Shown here: positions 12,053 to 27,000 of the stretch, piece by piece | How positions within the stretch are numbered: position 1 is the stretch's first letter | How the letters are laid out: each line of letters begins with the position of its first letter | DNA from: Pomphorhynchus laevis | Taxonomy: Eukaryota > Acanthocephala > Palaeacanthocephala > Echinorhynchida > Pomphorhynchidae | NCBI GenBank assembly: GCA_012934845.2 | Contig: WNNJ02002954.1 | Coordinates: 1 to 64,000, forward strand | Reading direction: 5' to 3' | DNA length: 64,000 nucleotides | Program-made: the position numbers and the translations under genes | The notes under the pieces: model-generated | Databases searched by the model: none | The model's input: the letters and a program-made list of their open reading frames with translations, nothing else | Told to the model about the DNA's origin: nothing

Positions 12053-15000
12053 GTTACAGTCAAAGTTCATATTTACCATATTTCTCACAATTATTTTTAG
12101 GATAAAGCGAATAATGATCTCGAGGAGGCCAGACACCGCATTTTAAGTGAAGGAATCATTGATATTCAAACAATAATCAGAAATTGGGCTAGTCATATAA
12201 TCTTTAAAAAGATTCGAGATGCTACCTCATTAATTCAGGATTACTGGAGAAATAATTCAGAACAGCGAGCATATACAAAGGTTTATTTTGTTACCGATTC
12301 AACTAGTATATGAATTTGTAGATTCATTAAATATCACACTTAAATAATTTTTGAATTAAAAATTAATTTGAAAAAATAAGTTGAAATAAGTTTTTTGTTG
12401 ATATCGGAACATCTATTTTTTGCATAAATAAGCCTGTATAACTATATCAAAATAGATAATGCTTTAACAAATTATTTTATTTACAAGACAATAATTTTTG
12501 TTATTATCATATTATCATATCATATTTATATTAATAAATATAGCAAGGATATGTAATGTTTATTATTATGATAAATATCATATTAAGTGTATGTCACAAT
12601 TTAACTTTGTAAAATTTGTAATTATTGTTATCAAAAATCGAAAATGATAAATTTTATAACGAACTCACGTCAGTAAGGAAGGTATATGGTACTTTTTCAG
12701 CGCCTATTAGACCATGAGCATCGACAAAATATTCGTCAGTGCCAAAATGGTCGTTATACCTTTCAATAATATTCTGACTACTTTAGTGAGGAATTCTTAC
12801 AAACAGACAAAATAGTTAGTAAAAATATTGTTTCTAATGTGTACAGATAGGTACACACATCAATGACATGAACACGGAAGAATTTTCAGTAATACAGTGT
12901 ATGGTCATAATTTGATTTGGATTTATATGCTGATTGCTTGCATAACCTTATTAAAATATTACAATAATAAATTCGTAACATAGAAATATTTAAAGATTTG
13001 AACGTTTAAATTAAATTTTAAAAATAAATTTATAATAATCATATAATATTTTTAAATATTCAAATTTAAATCTTCAATTTAAGCATTTATATATTATCTT
13101 ATGTATAATATTATAATAATATTATGTATAATCTTAAAATAATCTTAGGGTAATCTTATAATAATCTATATTTAATTATAATTCAAATATAAATTACATA
13201 TGCATTATTGTTACTATATTTAAACTATAAATTATAGATTATAAATAATATTTATATCATAAAATAATATAACTTGAATCATTTAAAGCATTTAATCTTT
13301 ACTTTGAAGATTAAAACATTTCATTATAATCAAATTCTAGCTTTTTAAAAAGCTGTTAAAAATTACGTAATTTTTAACGTAATTACTTTAATGTAATTTT
13401 TAACGTATTGTACAATTTGAATAAAAATTACTTTAACTTAAATTGTTTAGTTATTTAATGTTTGTTATGTAAAATATTAATTTTATATTTGTGATTTAAT
13501 ATAATTATATTATGTACAAATTACGTAATATAATTATATTTTTAAAATATAATTAATATAATATTTTTAAATATTTTTTAAAATTTATCAAATAAGATAA
13601 ATGAGAATTTAAATTGAGAATTTAAATTAATCTTGATTTGATATAGAACTTAAACTCGATATAGAATAAAGATTTCAAAGTCTTATCATATCACCGGATA
13701 GTGATTTTGTTTGTAATACAAAATCAAGAATATACGTCAAGCGATATTTATCTAGAAATATTTTAATGAAATATCTTCTAGCATATCGATGAAGATAAAT
13801 ATGTTCTAGAGGATTCTAAAATCATTTATTAGTGATTTTGTTTTTAATATATTAAATATAATATCATATTTGATATGATATTATATTTAATTTTCATCAA
13901 ATTAAATATATTTTAATTTGATAGTTAAAATGTAATTTTTTTACTAATTTAAATTTTTATTTTATTTATGTTATCTTATCGGTTAGATGCGAAGAGGATT
14001 TATGCGCTTACAAGCAATGGTTCATTCAGAAATGATTGCTAAACGATATGATGTTTTGCATAGCAACATTGGTTATTTACAGGTTAATAAGTATAATTTA
14101 TCTCATTATTGTAATTTATGATGACTTTACTGAAAACAGAGAACATGTCGGATCTATTTGGTGATGAATTACAATGTAAAGCATATGAAGGATATTATCG
14201 TTCTGCAACAATGTGCGAAAAACTTTTTGGCTCTTTCTGAAATTCATCATACTGCGTTCAAAGTAATATTTATTTATTTTATATGAACAAAATTCTAAAT
14301 TTGACTTTAATATCTTTAGGAAGATGATATTCAAAGTGTGGAAAAAGGCAAAGCTGAATTAGAGCGAAAGCTGGCAAGAACCATGGGTGCTACCCGAGCT
14401 AAATCAGAGGCCGAGAAGAAATTCCTAGTAAGATAATAGCTTGTAGTTTTTTAAAACTTACCTTCCTTAGATGGTTTTCTGTTGTTTATATTTATAGATT
14501 TTTATTTTTAATGTAGAATCGACGAGACGAACTAGCAGAAAAGCATTCAGCGTTGGAACAATTTGAAATTGTCGAAAAAGATCGTAAAGTAGATGCACTC
14601 GATTTAATTAAAGCAAAGCGTCACCACGCACTAGGAGAAGAAGAGATAATAGATCGTGCATTTCAATCTCTATTTGATCAAGAGGTATGGTCACTTGTAA
14701 ATAATTCAATTAAAGAAAATATCTAAGTAAATCAAATATTTCAACAATTAAGGAAATTAGATCAAAATTTCAATCGATTTATTTTGTTTGTATCTTATTG
14801 TTTTTGTTGAATACTTTGCACATGTAATATTCACACGGAAGTTACAATTATGCAATCATGCACCAGACATAATTCAACTGTTTGGATTAAATGTTAAATG
14901 TTAATCAAACAATCAAACCAATAATGTTATTAGTTTGATTTGAATTAATTTGATCGCGTTAGCAACTTGAAATCTAAATGTTTAATTGCTAGATTAATTT

Positions 15001-18000
15001 GCTTATTCGATTATTTCTACAAATTAACGTAAAATGTTTGATAGCAACGAAAGTCAATGGAAGATCATGAACTTGAATTGCCCGAATACAAATTTCCAGT
15101 GTTCGCTAAATCTCATTTTCGCAATAAAGTGTCTGCTGTGCATACCAAAGCAATGTTGAATGGATCGTTACTGGAGCAAGAAAATAAGCTCTATGAAATG
15201 GTAAATTAAAATTTTCTTAAAAATAGTTGAGCTATTATTTTACTTTGGAATTCTGAACCAAGATCAATGAAATTAATTAATTTTGATATCTCGCTTGCTG
15301 CTGCAAGCATCGTCAAAAACCAAATGTACAATTTTTTAAATTGTACTTTTATTACGAGTTTAGAAAATAATAATATTTCCAATTAGTGAAAATATTATTT
15401 TATATGAAACATTTTTTATTTTCATATCTATTTAAAAATAATATTTATTAAATGATAAAAGAAAATAATATTTTTATTATTTAACTATAATATTTTCTCA
15501 GTAATTGTGAGCGTCTTAACATTTACCTAAGAAATGTTTTGAATCTGTTATAAATTCGATTTTGTTTCTTTCTGATGATAGAACAAAATGCATCATCATA
15601 AAAAATCATTTTGTTTTTATTGATGCTAGTAGCAGCTACCGAAATACAAAAAGTATTTTTAATTATCCTGCTTCAATTTTTCAAAAAATAGCTATTTTCT
15701 TTGATTTATTATTATTAATCAAGTTCTCATCTTAGGGAGCACTAAGTTGTTGGTTGATGCTTTTGAGATTCATGGGAGACATCCCAATAAAGAAGATTAG
15801 AAGTCGAATGAAGGTACATTGCTAATGAATAATTATACTGAATTTTAAATGCTCATTTGGTTTAAAATGACGAGTTAACAATTATTTTGTACTAAAATAA
15901 TATTATTTACACACTTTCACATACTTATATCTGCACACTAATAATAATGCAATTATCACATTTTTATACACTTATCTTTACATACAATGCATCATACAAT
16001 TTACACACTTTCATATGTCTACATTTACACACTAAACATAATACATGTGCACACCTTTAAACAATTTTATTTACTGAAATAATACAATTTACACACTTTC
16101 ACATACTTATATCTGCACACTAATAATGCAATTATCACACTAAAAATGCTCATTTTGTTTAAAATGAAGTTTGTCTTCGTTTCAAGCATTTTACTAACAT
16201 TTTTGTTCTAAATCGATTGTTCACTCAGTGATTTATTATCTAATTATTAATAAAACAAGATGATCTTTATTGTTACAAAGTCGTTAAAAGAAATAATAGT
16301 ACTTTTTATTATTTATCGTTTTAAATAATTAATAAATTATTAATTATTATTATTACTTATTTATTTCGGTAACTTATTACTTTCGGTAATAAATTACTTT
16401 CGGTAATTTATTATTTCATTTTATAATTTGTTAATAAGTTTCCGTACTTATTTGTAAATACTCTTTAATTTGCATTTTATTAAGTATAAATAATTTTACT
16501 TTAAATTGGAAATTTTAAATAATTTTCTTTACTTGGAAATTAATAAATTAATAATTAACTAGAATTAAAAATATTTGCGTTTGTAATTGCATGTTATGAT
16601 CCAGCTAAATTAATTTATACTCAGAAAGTATTTAAATAATATATATATTCATAGTAAATGTTTCGTTAAACATCTGTAAATATTTTTCATTTAAATATTT
16701 TTATATTTTTAATCTTTAAATACTTTCCGACAAAATATATCAAAAATTTATATTTAAAAATAATAACAACAAGGATGAGCCTTCCTATATTAACATATGG
16801 TATACAGGAGATTTGGCTTGATCTTACTACTGCTAATTTCCGCAAATTCGATTCGCTTCAATGGAGGTATATTAAACGTATCACAGGGCTCTCACCCATG
16901 ACCTCTTCGACATTAGTGTCAGCGTTATCTCAACTACCATCATAAAATATCAATAATATACAATATTTTGATATTATTAGTATTATCAGTTTAGTATTAT
17001 CAATATTATTAGTATTTACAAATATATTTTACAGATGATTTTTTGAAATTGACTTTTTTGTAGATAACTGGAGCTGTGTACATTATGTGTTTCTTTAATA
17101 TTGCTTGCTATAGCACTTAGCTCAACTTTTATTACATTTATGACATGTACCATCATTATGTCGCTTGGTTTCATCGACAATATTTCTTGTAACAATCAAA
17201 TTTGAGATTTTATTACATGAGAACACGACATAAATAATCTAAAAAGATTAACCGTATAATTTAATTTTCGTTTTAAGTTATGAAGTCCATTGTGATATGG
17301 TAAAATTAAAAAATTAAAAAAGAATAAAAGAGAAATTAACAGAACATGACTATATTGTTCAGAACTGTATAAAAACATGTCAGCTAAATAAATACATATT
17401 TAAATATGTAATAATCGAGCATAATGTAAAATGCACTTAACAACGTCGTAAACGCGATCAGATGTGGACAGGTAGACTAATGACAGGCCAGATTGATATA
17501 GCTGTTGATGTAGATGAAATTCAAAACGTTTTAAAATAAATAAATCTTTGCAAATCTGGTGATTGAATAATATTTAATATCGATTGTATTTTTAGCACTC
17601 AATTATAAAACCCAGAAGCAATGATGCCAACTGGTCAACATTTTTATATCTATAGTGTTTAAATATATGAAAGTAAGAGAAAAAGAGCAGCATTATAGGA
17701 TCAATAAAACGGATACGATTAAATATATTAAGCAATTTTCTACCTGCTTCAACATTTTCTCACGAATGATGCATCCACTACTAAGGCTTCCAAAAACTAG
17801 AACCCACTAACATTTCTTGAATTTTATAATCATCTTATCTTCCTCCCCAACACCACAAGCAGCCTCTATTCCTAGAATAATTTATCCTTGAGCAGAATCA
17901 TCAATTGCGGCTGATTCAGACAGCATTTATACGCAAAATGAGAAAGAATTCAAGAGATTTATTTGTCTACTTTTCGTGAAGAAGCACTTCTTTTGTGGCA

Positions 18001-21000
18001 ATCTACTTTAATTCCTTTCGCTGAAATGAGGAACTGATTAATCCGTAATCGGATATGATCATTCAAATTGAAGGAAAATATCATGATTATAAAATGCAAG
18101 ATAGGAGAGTGTGTTGTATTATTGGTTACCTGAGTAATGGATGCATCATTTGTGAGAAAATGCTGAATCTATCGGGTAGAAAGCTTTGATATATAGATAG
18201 ATATGATAGATATGTTAGACAATTAAACAATTAAACAATCGTGGTTAAACAACTTTATGTATTTTTCTAAATGATAATTAATTTAAAAATTAAAGTTTAT
18301 TATTAATAATAAAATATTAATAATTAATTTACCTTAATTAAAATATTAATAAATAGTAATTAATATTATAATTTATTATTTAATCTAATATAAATATTTA
18401 GCTGTTTATCGTTAATTTTACGCCAGACATATTTCATTTAATATCAAATTTTAGGATCAAACTATGATGAAATTTTTGGAAAGAAACATTGCGCCTAAAC
18501 TGCAATGTGAAGATAATGAAACTATGGAGTCCTTAGTTAAACAACATGCAGCAATTGTGAGTTCAAAAATAGTAATAATTTATTATAGATTTGCCTTAGT
18601 CTATGGATTTGAAAGGCATAGTAGCGGCGCAGTTTATTCCTAAAGTAGAAACAACTCCGTTTGAAACAATGCAGTATATAATTGGCGTAGGAGTCATTGT
18701 TCCTCAGTTAAGGTAATACTTTATAAAAAAACAAATCTGTTCGAAACGCTTCATTGGTGGCTAGGCGTCTGTGTAGGCGCATCCCGGGTAAAGCTTCCCG
18801 AAAAAAAATTTAAAAAAGCATTACAGGTTTTAGTCTCTTTTCCTGCTAGAGTTGGAAATACCAACTCTAGCAGGAAAGCTAATACCTACGGCTAGTGTAT
18901 GATTGAAATGTAAAATGATTGTTATAATGGAATTATTTTCAAATTTGTAGAAAATATATCCATTGATGATTTTATGATTTTACCCAATTTATGTACTAAG
19001 ATTGACTACTATTTTTGTTATAAATAGAATTGACTAACTATATTGATTAAATACGATAAATACATCCATATTGAATACAAATTTAAGGTTAAGCGTATGT
19101 TTAAAAGTAATGTGCATGTTAAAAAGTTACAGATCGAAAAAAAGCTTTTGCAAAAATTTAAAATCATCTTTACAGTTATAAAGTTATTTGCAAAAAGTAA
19201 AGATTAGAAAGACGTAATTTACCATGACATTTTACAGAACTAAATTATTAGCAAACTAAATGTTTATCAAATTACTCAATTTGATAATATTTCATAGGGA
19301 TGAAATCTATTCTCAAATATTAAAACAACTGAGCGGAAATGAATCTGTTTCGAGTTTTGCCAGAGGATGGATACTTCTTTCTACTGTCGTTGCATTCTTC
19401 ACACCAACTCAAGAGGTATATCGACGCCAGTTTACTTTGTGAAATTGTTGTTTTTATTTACCTGATTACTTAACTAAGTTGTATATTTTGTAAACAACTA
19501 CATTTAAAAATATTTGAATTTAAAAACGTTTTGTAACCCAGCATTTTCATAAACCTAATTATTTGTATCTATTTGAATTATTAAATACCGAGTTTTTGTA
19601 TCAATTCGTTACTTTATTAAGCTCTATTTTTTAAATTTCATTTTAGAGGTTAAAATTTCAAAAAATTTCAATACCCAAAACTAGACCAATCCGGGTGCAT
19701 TAATCTAAAATATTTATATCTGAAATTTCTAGATATAAAAATAGTGGTTGAACAAAATAAAAAGTGAAGAACATATTGTATTGAATATTTAAAGTATGGA
19801 TTTATAGCATCACCAACTAATAAAACATTGCCTATGTGCAATCTTTGTTACAAAATTTTTTCTAATAGAGTCATAAAGCCTTCGAGATTGCAATAATTTT
19901 CAAATATTCAAGGGAACAAGGGAATTATATATTTATTTCAAAAATTACTTTTAAACCACCATTGTTCTCATATATAATTATAGAATGTTAACCGACATAT
20001 ACACCTTTCGGTTTTCATTCTATAATTAAATATTTATAAATGGAATATGTTCCAATCGATCCCGAATCGCTGCTTCCCTATGGAAATTCTGATATATATA
20101 ATTAATAATTTATTAATAATCTATAATTATATATAATATATATAATTTTAATTTATGAATTGCTTAACCAAAGTAATAAACAATAATGCAGATTTTACTT
20201 GACGTTTCGGTATTTGCTCCTTCAAGTGTAATTATACTGAACGCTTATAACTTTTTCTTATAAAAAGTTATATAAGTTGAGTCTGACTGTGCGGAATGCA
20301 ACAACGGGCAGGATTCCGAATGGAATTCGTTATGTATTCAATGTAGTTGCCGATTGAAACTTGCTTCGATCAACGAACTGCAGGCTCCATTTAAAGACGC
20401 TATTTATTTTTTCTTTCGTGGCATTTTATCTATATTTATATAGTTTTTTGGACAATTTTTCTTGTTTAGCTTTTGAAATATGTTCAATCATTTATAAACA
20501 GTGGCCCACAAGCGTATTCTAAGTATACAATGTACAAGCTTAACAGATGTTTGAAAAACGGACAAAGAAGGCAAACACCATCATTTTTAGAATGTCAGGT
20601 ATAATTGCTTGTATGTGTGTACAACATAAATACATTTCAGTTTTTTACAGTTTGGCTATTAATGATAAAAGCAAAAGTATTTTGATATTATGATATTATA
20701 GTATTATAATATGATGTATCATTTTTGTGTAGCAAGTAAATTCAATAATAAATAATAGTATTTATCCTTCAAAAATTGTCGTTAAAATTGAATGCTGAGT
20801 GGCAAGGCAGATTAGGATCAATTGAAATTTATATATATTGAGCGGGGAGTCAGGAGAGAACAAACGAATAATGGAAAGTATTGAGGAACAATAAGTGAAT
20901 TACGTTATGAAGGCAATGTAGGTTCATATTGAGCGGTAGGTGGTCACGAAGATATGAGCGAAGTTATTATTTGAAGATTCTAGTGTGCTTACAAATTTAA

Positions 21001-24000
21001 AATAGAAAGCAATTGTATAATCTAAAGATTCGAGCAAAGTTATAATTTGGAGATTCTAGCGTGCTTGCAAATTTACAATTGAAGGCAATTGTATAATCTA
21101 AAATTTTACGACTACATAAATTTAAAGAATATTGATGATTAGAAAAATCTTCACTATTAGGAGAATGTAAATTTTCACAATTGAGATAACGTAGTCGTGA
21201 AATGTGAAGATAATGTAATAAATTAAAGAATAATGGATATCAAATCAAAAATTTTCAATTTGGCTAATTTCTAAATTAGTTATCAAGTCAATAAATTACA
21301 TTTGATCAGTCTTCTTGATTTTAGTGAGATTTTATGGTTGAAGTCAATAAATAAAGTGCAAACTATTTATACAGCAAAACAAAGTTTGATATTTTAATAT
21401 CCGTTTTACCATATTCAGTGGAACTAAATTCAAAACGTTCACTGATTTATTCAGATTTTATACAAATTTCTGTTTGAATTCTTCCATGTTATTTTCGTGA
21501 CATGGGAAAATGAAAAATGGAAAATTTTTATAGGAAAATTTTTTATAGGAAAATTCTTCCATGTTATTTTCGTAACATGGGAAAATGAAAAATGGAAAAT
21601 TTTTATAGGAAACTAAAAAATGCAAATGTGATCTCAATTTATAAAAAATGATCAAAAGATGATATATTTTGATCATTGAATATTTATTTGTATGTTTGGT
21701 TGTCATCTTATTCTAATATTAATAATTATCATTATGTTATTGGAAATTAAAAGAGTTAAATGACAGGGTAAAGTACATTATGTAAAACAAATGCTCCAAG
21801 TTCTCCGAACAACTTAAATTTTATCTTGTAATATCCGGTTTTAATCATTAATCTGAATCATGTTTACTAGTTCTCCGAACAAATTCGTTCATCGGCTACA
21901 AATGGTATATTTTAAATATAAAATTGATAACTTTCCAGTAGAAATTTCTAATTAAGATTTGTTCTTATTAAGCCTGGCTAAATATACATTATTCATACGA
22001 ATTACATATCTCATAATTTTAAATTATGAATTCATTTAACAATTTTTATTAAATAATTATTAATAATTTATAACTTTTATTTTTATGAATTGAAAATTAT
22101 AATTTATTATGAATTACTTTTCGATCATAAATTATCCATTTCTCATTTAATTGTATTCTTCCAGTTGATTCTCATTTAGGATTTGTTCACAACCTTTTAT
22201 CGTTCTTTTTGATATTTGATTATCCACTGAAGATGGATATCTTCAGTTGATATTCATTTATCATTTTCAGTTTGAATTCTTCAATATATTTCTTCGTCAT
22301 TTTAATGTGTTTTCAAAAATAAATAAATATTAATATAATGTTTAATAAAACATTAAAGTTTAATTTTACTTTTTTAATAAAAGTTTGACTTTCTTGATGT
22401 TAATGTTATTTATTTAATAACTTTTATTAAATAAATAACTAATAATTTATTAAATAAATAATATTTATCAAATAAATATTTATTTCATTTATTTTAAAAC
22501 TAATAATATTTTAGACAATGAAAATGCGAAAGGTACTGGAAATCACCGTAAATGCAATGGATGATACAATCGTTACAGTATTTGTAGACTCAACAACACT
22601 TGGCCGAGAAGTAGTTGGCTCTGTTAGCGCTAAATTGAATATTGTCGAACAGGACGGATTTGGAATAAGCGTATCAGCATTCGACAGTAAAGAATACATA
22701 TTCGATCAAGACTATATTCTAGACGGAGTATCTCTATGTGAAGCAAGAGGACTAAAAGCAGGTGTATCTTTTAAAAGTATTCCATTGCGCTTTGTGTTCA
22801 TGAAAATATTTTTTCCTCCATGGGAAATAAGCTTAAATGACGAGAAGGCTATCAATCTTATATATAAGCAGTTAATGAGAGGAATAAAACACGGCGAATA
22901 CTATTGCAGCAGCGTAAGTTTGACTCACATCTAATATTTTTTTATCAAATAAGCCAATAATTAAGTCAAGATTTGCAATTTGTTCTAGGTTTATATCTAG
23001 AACATAATAGAATATAGGATTCATTAATAGAATTCGGTAATAGAATTCATTCCTAAAAATAACTGATGATGATTCATATGTTTTATTTGGATCATCATAA
23101 TATAAAATATAAAAAATAATCATAATATAAATATTTCCATCATAACATATTCCCTAAAGCAGTTTTTATTCTCAAATTCTGATTTGATTGAAAAAATATT
23201 ATTTTCATATAATTGTCGAAATATTGAAAAGAATTTTAATTTATTTGTGCTGGACTTTGCCTTTAACTATTCAAATAAAATTAAAGAAAAATTCATATGA
23301 TATTGATGCATGACAAATCAAATCAGCTAACTGAGTCTACGTATTGTTATATAATTATAAAATAAACAAAACATAATAATGCTATATCAAAATTTAATAA
23401 ATAATAAAATTAATAATTGTTAAGAGATTTTTTATAATTTAAATCAAGTTAAAATAAAAAATTGAAATTTAAAATAAACGTCATTTTTATGAATTGACTA
23501 ATAAATAACAGACGTTGTATTAGTCAAATCAGCTAACTGAGTCTACGTATTTAATATAATTATAAAATAAACAAAACATAATAATGCTAAATCAAAATTT
23601 AATAATTAAATAATAAAATATATAATTGTTTTAAGATTTTTTATAATTTAAATCAAGTTACAATAAAAAATTGAAATTTTGAAATTTACTGAACAACAAA
23701 AACTCAGAAATGAAATTTATTTGAAATAATATTTTAAATTTTAGAGAAGGATCAACAAAAGTAAAACATAAAACAAAGTATTAGAATAATCCGAATTTAA
23801 TATAAATATAATATAAATATATTATAATTATAATATAATATAATTAGTTTCTGACTTTTTATAACCATTTATACCAAATATTCAACTATTAATCTCTAAC
23901 TGAGCTAGTAGCCAATCAATACTAACATTTCTATGTTATGATTGATATTATAATTACCATATATTACCCGATCCTTAGATCTCAAAAACAGTTGATATAT

Positions 24001-27000
24001 CTATTGACTCTAATGCTCTTTTCTCCTCTCCACCATCTGAGACTCTTTAACTTTTAAAAAAATTCTTTCAAATGTACAATCTGAATGTTAATCTATTGAA
24101 AGAGCACTGGCCCTAATTTTTCTATGGGGAGGCTTCACCTTGAGTTATCTATCATTTGGTGCCTGATACAAAATCATAAATTAATATTATGTCTGCTTCA
24201 CTGCACTTCCGATCGTGATCTTTCTAAGCTTCACTCTAGACGTATTCCCTATCTTTACAAAAATAATGTTCTCGAAATAATCCAAGCATTTGGTTTCCCT
24301 TTGCTGGAAAATTTAAGCATAATCCGCCTCGACTGAACTCTTAGTGGGTGAGAGACCCCGAATGCTTCAGTCGGAAGGCGGCGCGCTGGTGCGGCCGGGG
24401 CTTAGATCCAAAAATTTGTGTATAAATATTATATTTTTTAAATTTTGAACATAGTTACAATTTTAATATTTGGTAATCAGCTTTGAAAATTTGAGCTTGA
24501 TAAGTTCTAGAAAAATTTGTGTGGAATTCAAGAAATCTAGAAACAAACGCATTGTTACGTTCGTTTGTAATGAATGTATCCTGAAGATGTATTACATTGA
24601 AATGTACAATATAAAATGTACTACCCCATTACAACGTTAAGATTGTTGATAGTATTAAAAAGTATATGCAGTTTATGAATATTAAGGTTTATTAATACTT
24701 TTATATTTAAAGACTTTTATTGAAGATAACTTTTATTTGAAGATTATATATTGAATATATTTTCAATATTTCTAAAGCAAACTTTATTAAAATGCGTAAA
24801 ATTTTACTCTCTCCTAATTGTAAATATTCTTAAATGGGTGAACAATCAATTTATAATTATTTTCCATTTTGTTTCTACCAATTGTAATTCATCTCAGGAT
24901 CTACTAGTAGTTCCTGATGATAGCAGCAGTTATTTAAGTATTTTGAACTGAACCTTTTTATCGAATACATTTACGTTTCTTTGGTTCCATTCTATAAATA
25001 ATTTCAATTTATAATGATAAAATAAAATTCGATTGAACTCTTAGTGGGTGAGAGACCCCGATTGCTTCAGTCGGAAGGCGGCGCGCTGGTGCGGCCGGGG
25101 GCTTAGATCCTTGTGGACCTGAGGCCGTGACACAATGAAGACTCTATTAACGACCGAACTGACTTTGATCGGGTATTAATAAAGGTATTAATACTCGATC
25201 AGGGTATTAATAAAGGTATCGTATAAAAGGGAGGGTGGCATAGATAACACAAATTCGAATAGGGAAATTGCGTTGTAAATCACGCTATAAATTATTCGCT
25301 TTTGTCATGAGCTATCCTTTCTGCTCACGAGGTTTTTTCTTGCCACTATAACAGTTCGGATTTCAGAATAATACTTTGAATGCTCTTGAGGCAGACTAAA
25401 TTCAAATATGAATAATATATGTAAATATATTGATCAGCTTTCGCAAATTTGACTTTAATAAATAATCTCTGTTTACACTCTCTCCTAATTGTAAATATTC
25501 TTAAATGGGTGAACAATCAATTTATAATTATTTTCCATTTTGTTTCTACCAATTGTAATTCATCTCAGGATCTACTAGTAGTTCCTGATGATGGCAGCAG
25601 TTATTTAAGTATTTTAAACTGAACATTTTTATCGAGTACATTTACGTTTCTTTGGTTCCATTCTATAAATAATTTCAATTTATAATGATAAAATTCCTTC
25701 CTTCTGCATTGACAATCATTTAACACTCATTGTAAAATACCAAGACAAGTATCAACTATTTCAAATTGATTTTTTCTTTGTCATCATTGATTATTTTATT
25801 TGCCTTACTGATACCATGTTTCCGACGATCATACTTTGGAGTTTATTAATAACTCAAAGTTAAATCATGTGAGCTAAAAGAACAATGATGTTTGTGAACG
25901 TTAATGAATAATTCTATAAAATTTAAAAGGTCCACTGCTATATTGATGATTCATAAATCTCCATTTACAGGCATTTAAGATTCGAGTATAAGTACGATTG
26001 TAATCTTTCCAAATTCGAGTAAAAAATTAATCGTTTGGTTTTCTTCTTAAGTCGTATGCGGATAAGACAAATAAGAATTTTGAAGCATGACAAGTCGTTA
26101 TTATATACATAATAAAGCCGAGTCACTCACAGAATCACTAATAGCACATGATTGGTAATGAACCAAAAAAGACGCAATTGAAACGGACTCAATCATAACG
26201 ACGAAGAAAAACTTGATTGCAGGAATTTTTTCAGTGAATGTCATGATACTCTGTGTCAAATGACTTTATGAATGTAAACATATTCATTAATTGGATGCGA
26301 CAACAAGAACTGCAATGTTTGGACTCACGTTGCCATTCCTTTCACTGACGAGGACAACGTTTTAAATCGGAATTTCCTCTGCGGCTTCTGTTGTGCTGCC
26401 CTCGTAGGTAAGCTAATGAAGAATGACCACTCAAACGGTGGAGACGTTCTGAACGCTAACAAAACAGATTTGTGCTCAATAAATAAACTTGATATCTCTC
26501 AGTCGACTCAGAACGCTGTTATACATGGAACATCAACAAACGACAACATATCTTCCAATCTATCGTCGTCATCCGTTTGCTTACTAACTCCTTCGTCATC
26601 TATGAAACCCGTTCTTGAAACTTCTCTCACACACACTCCTCCTTTAACTACGGATAAAACTTCCCATAATCTTCATCTTCCTAACAATGCAAACAGTAAA
26701 GGCCTTCATCTCGTACCTCATTTTTCCTATTCATCCCCACATCTAAATACATCTCATACTTCTTTCGAGTATAGTACGATTGTAAGCTTTCCAAATTCGA
26801 GTAAAAAATTAATCGCTTGGTTTGATCGTGATACAGTAGATAGTCGCGTTATTGACTGCTTCAGTCAATAACGAAATTGAAATAGAAACCGCTACAGGTT
26901 TTATTCAACAATCTACAAATTGAGTTAGTCAATAAGATATAATAGTTCAATTATCACATTCTCCCCTTCCTATATTAGCGCCAGTAGCTTCTCCTGATAA

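Noticed and set aside
20130-20460. Possible Penelope 3' remnant (GACGTTTCGG motif, Cys-rich reading CAECNNG...CIQCSC)
   Set aside because: Suggestive wording but too short and without GIY-YIG or RT motifs.
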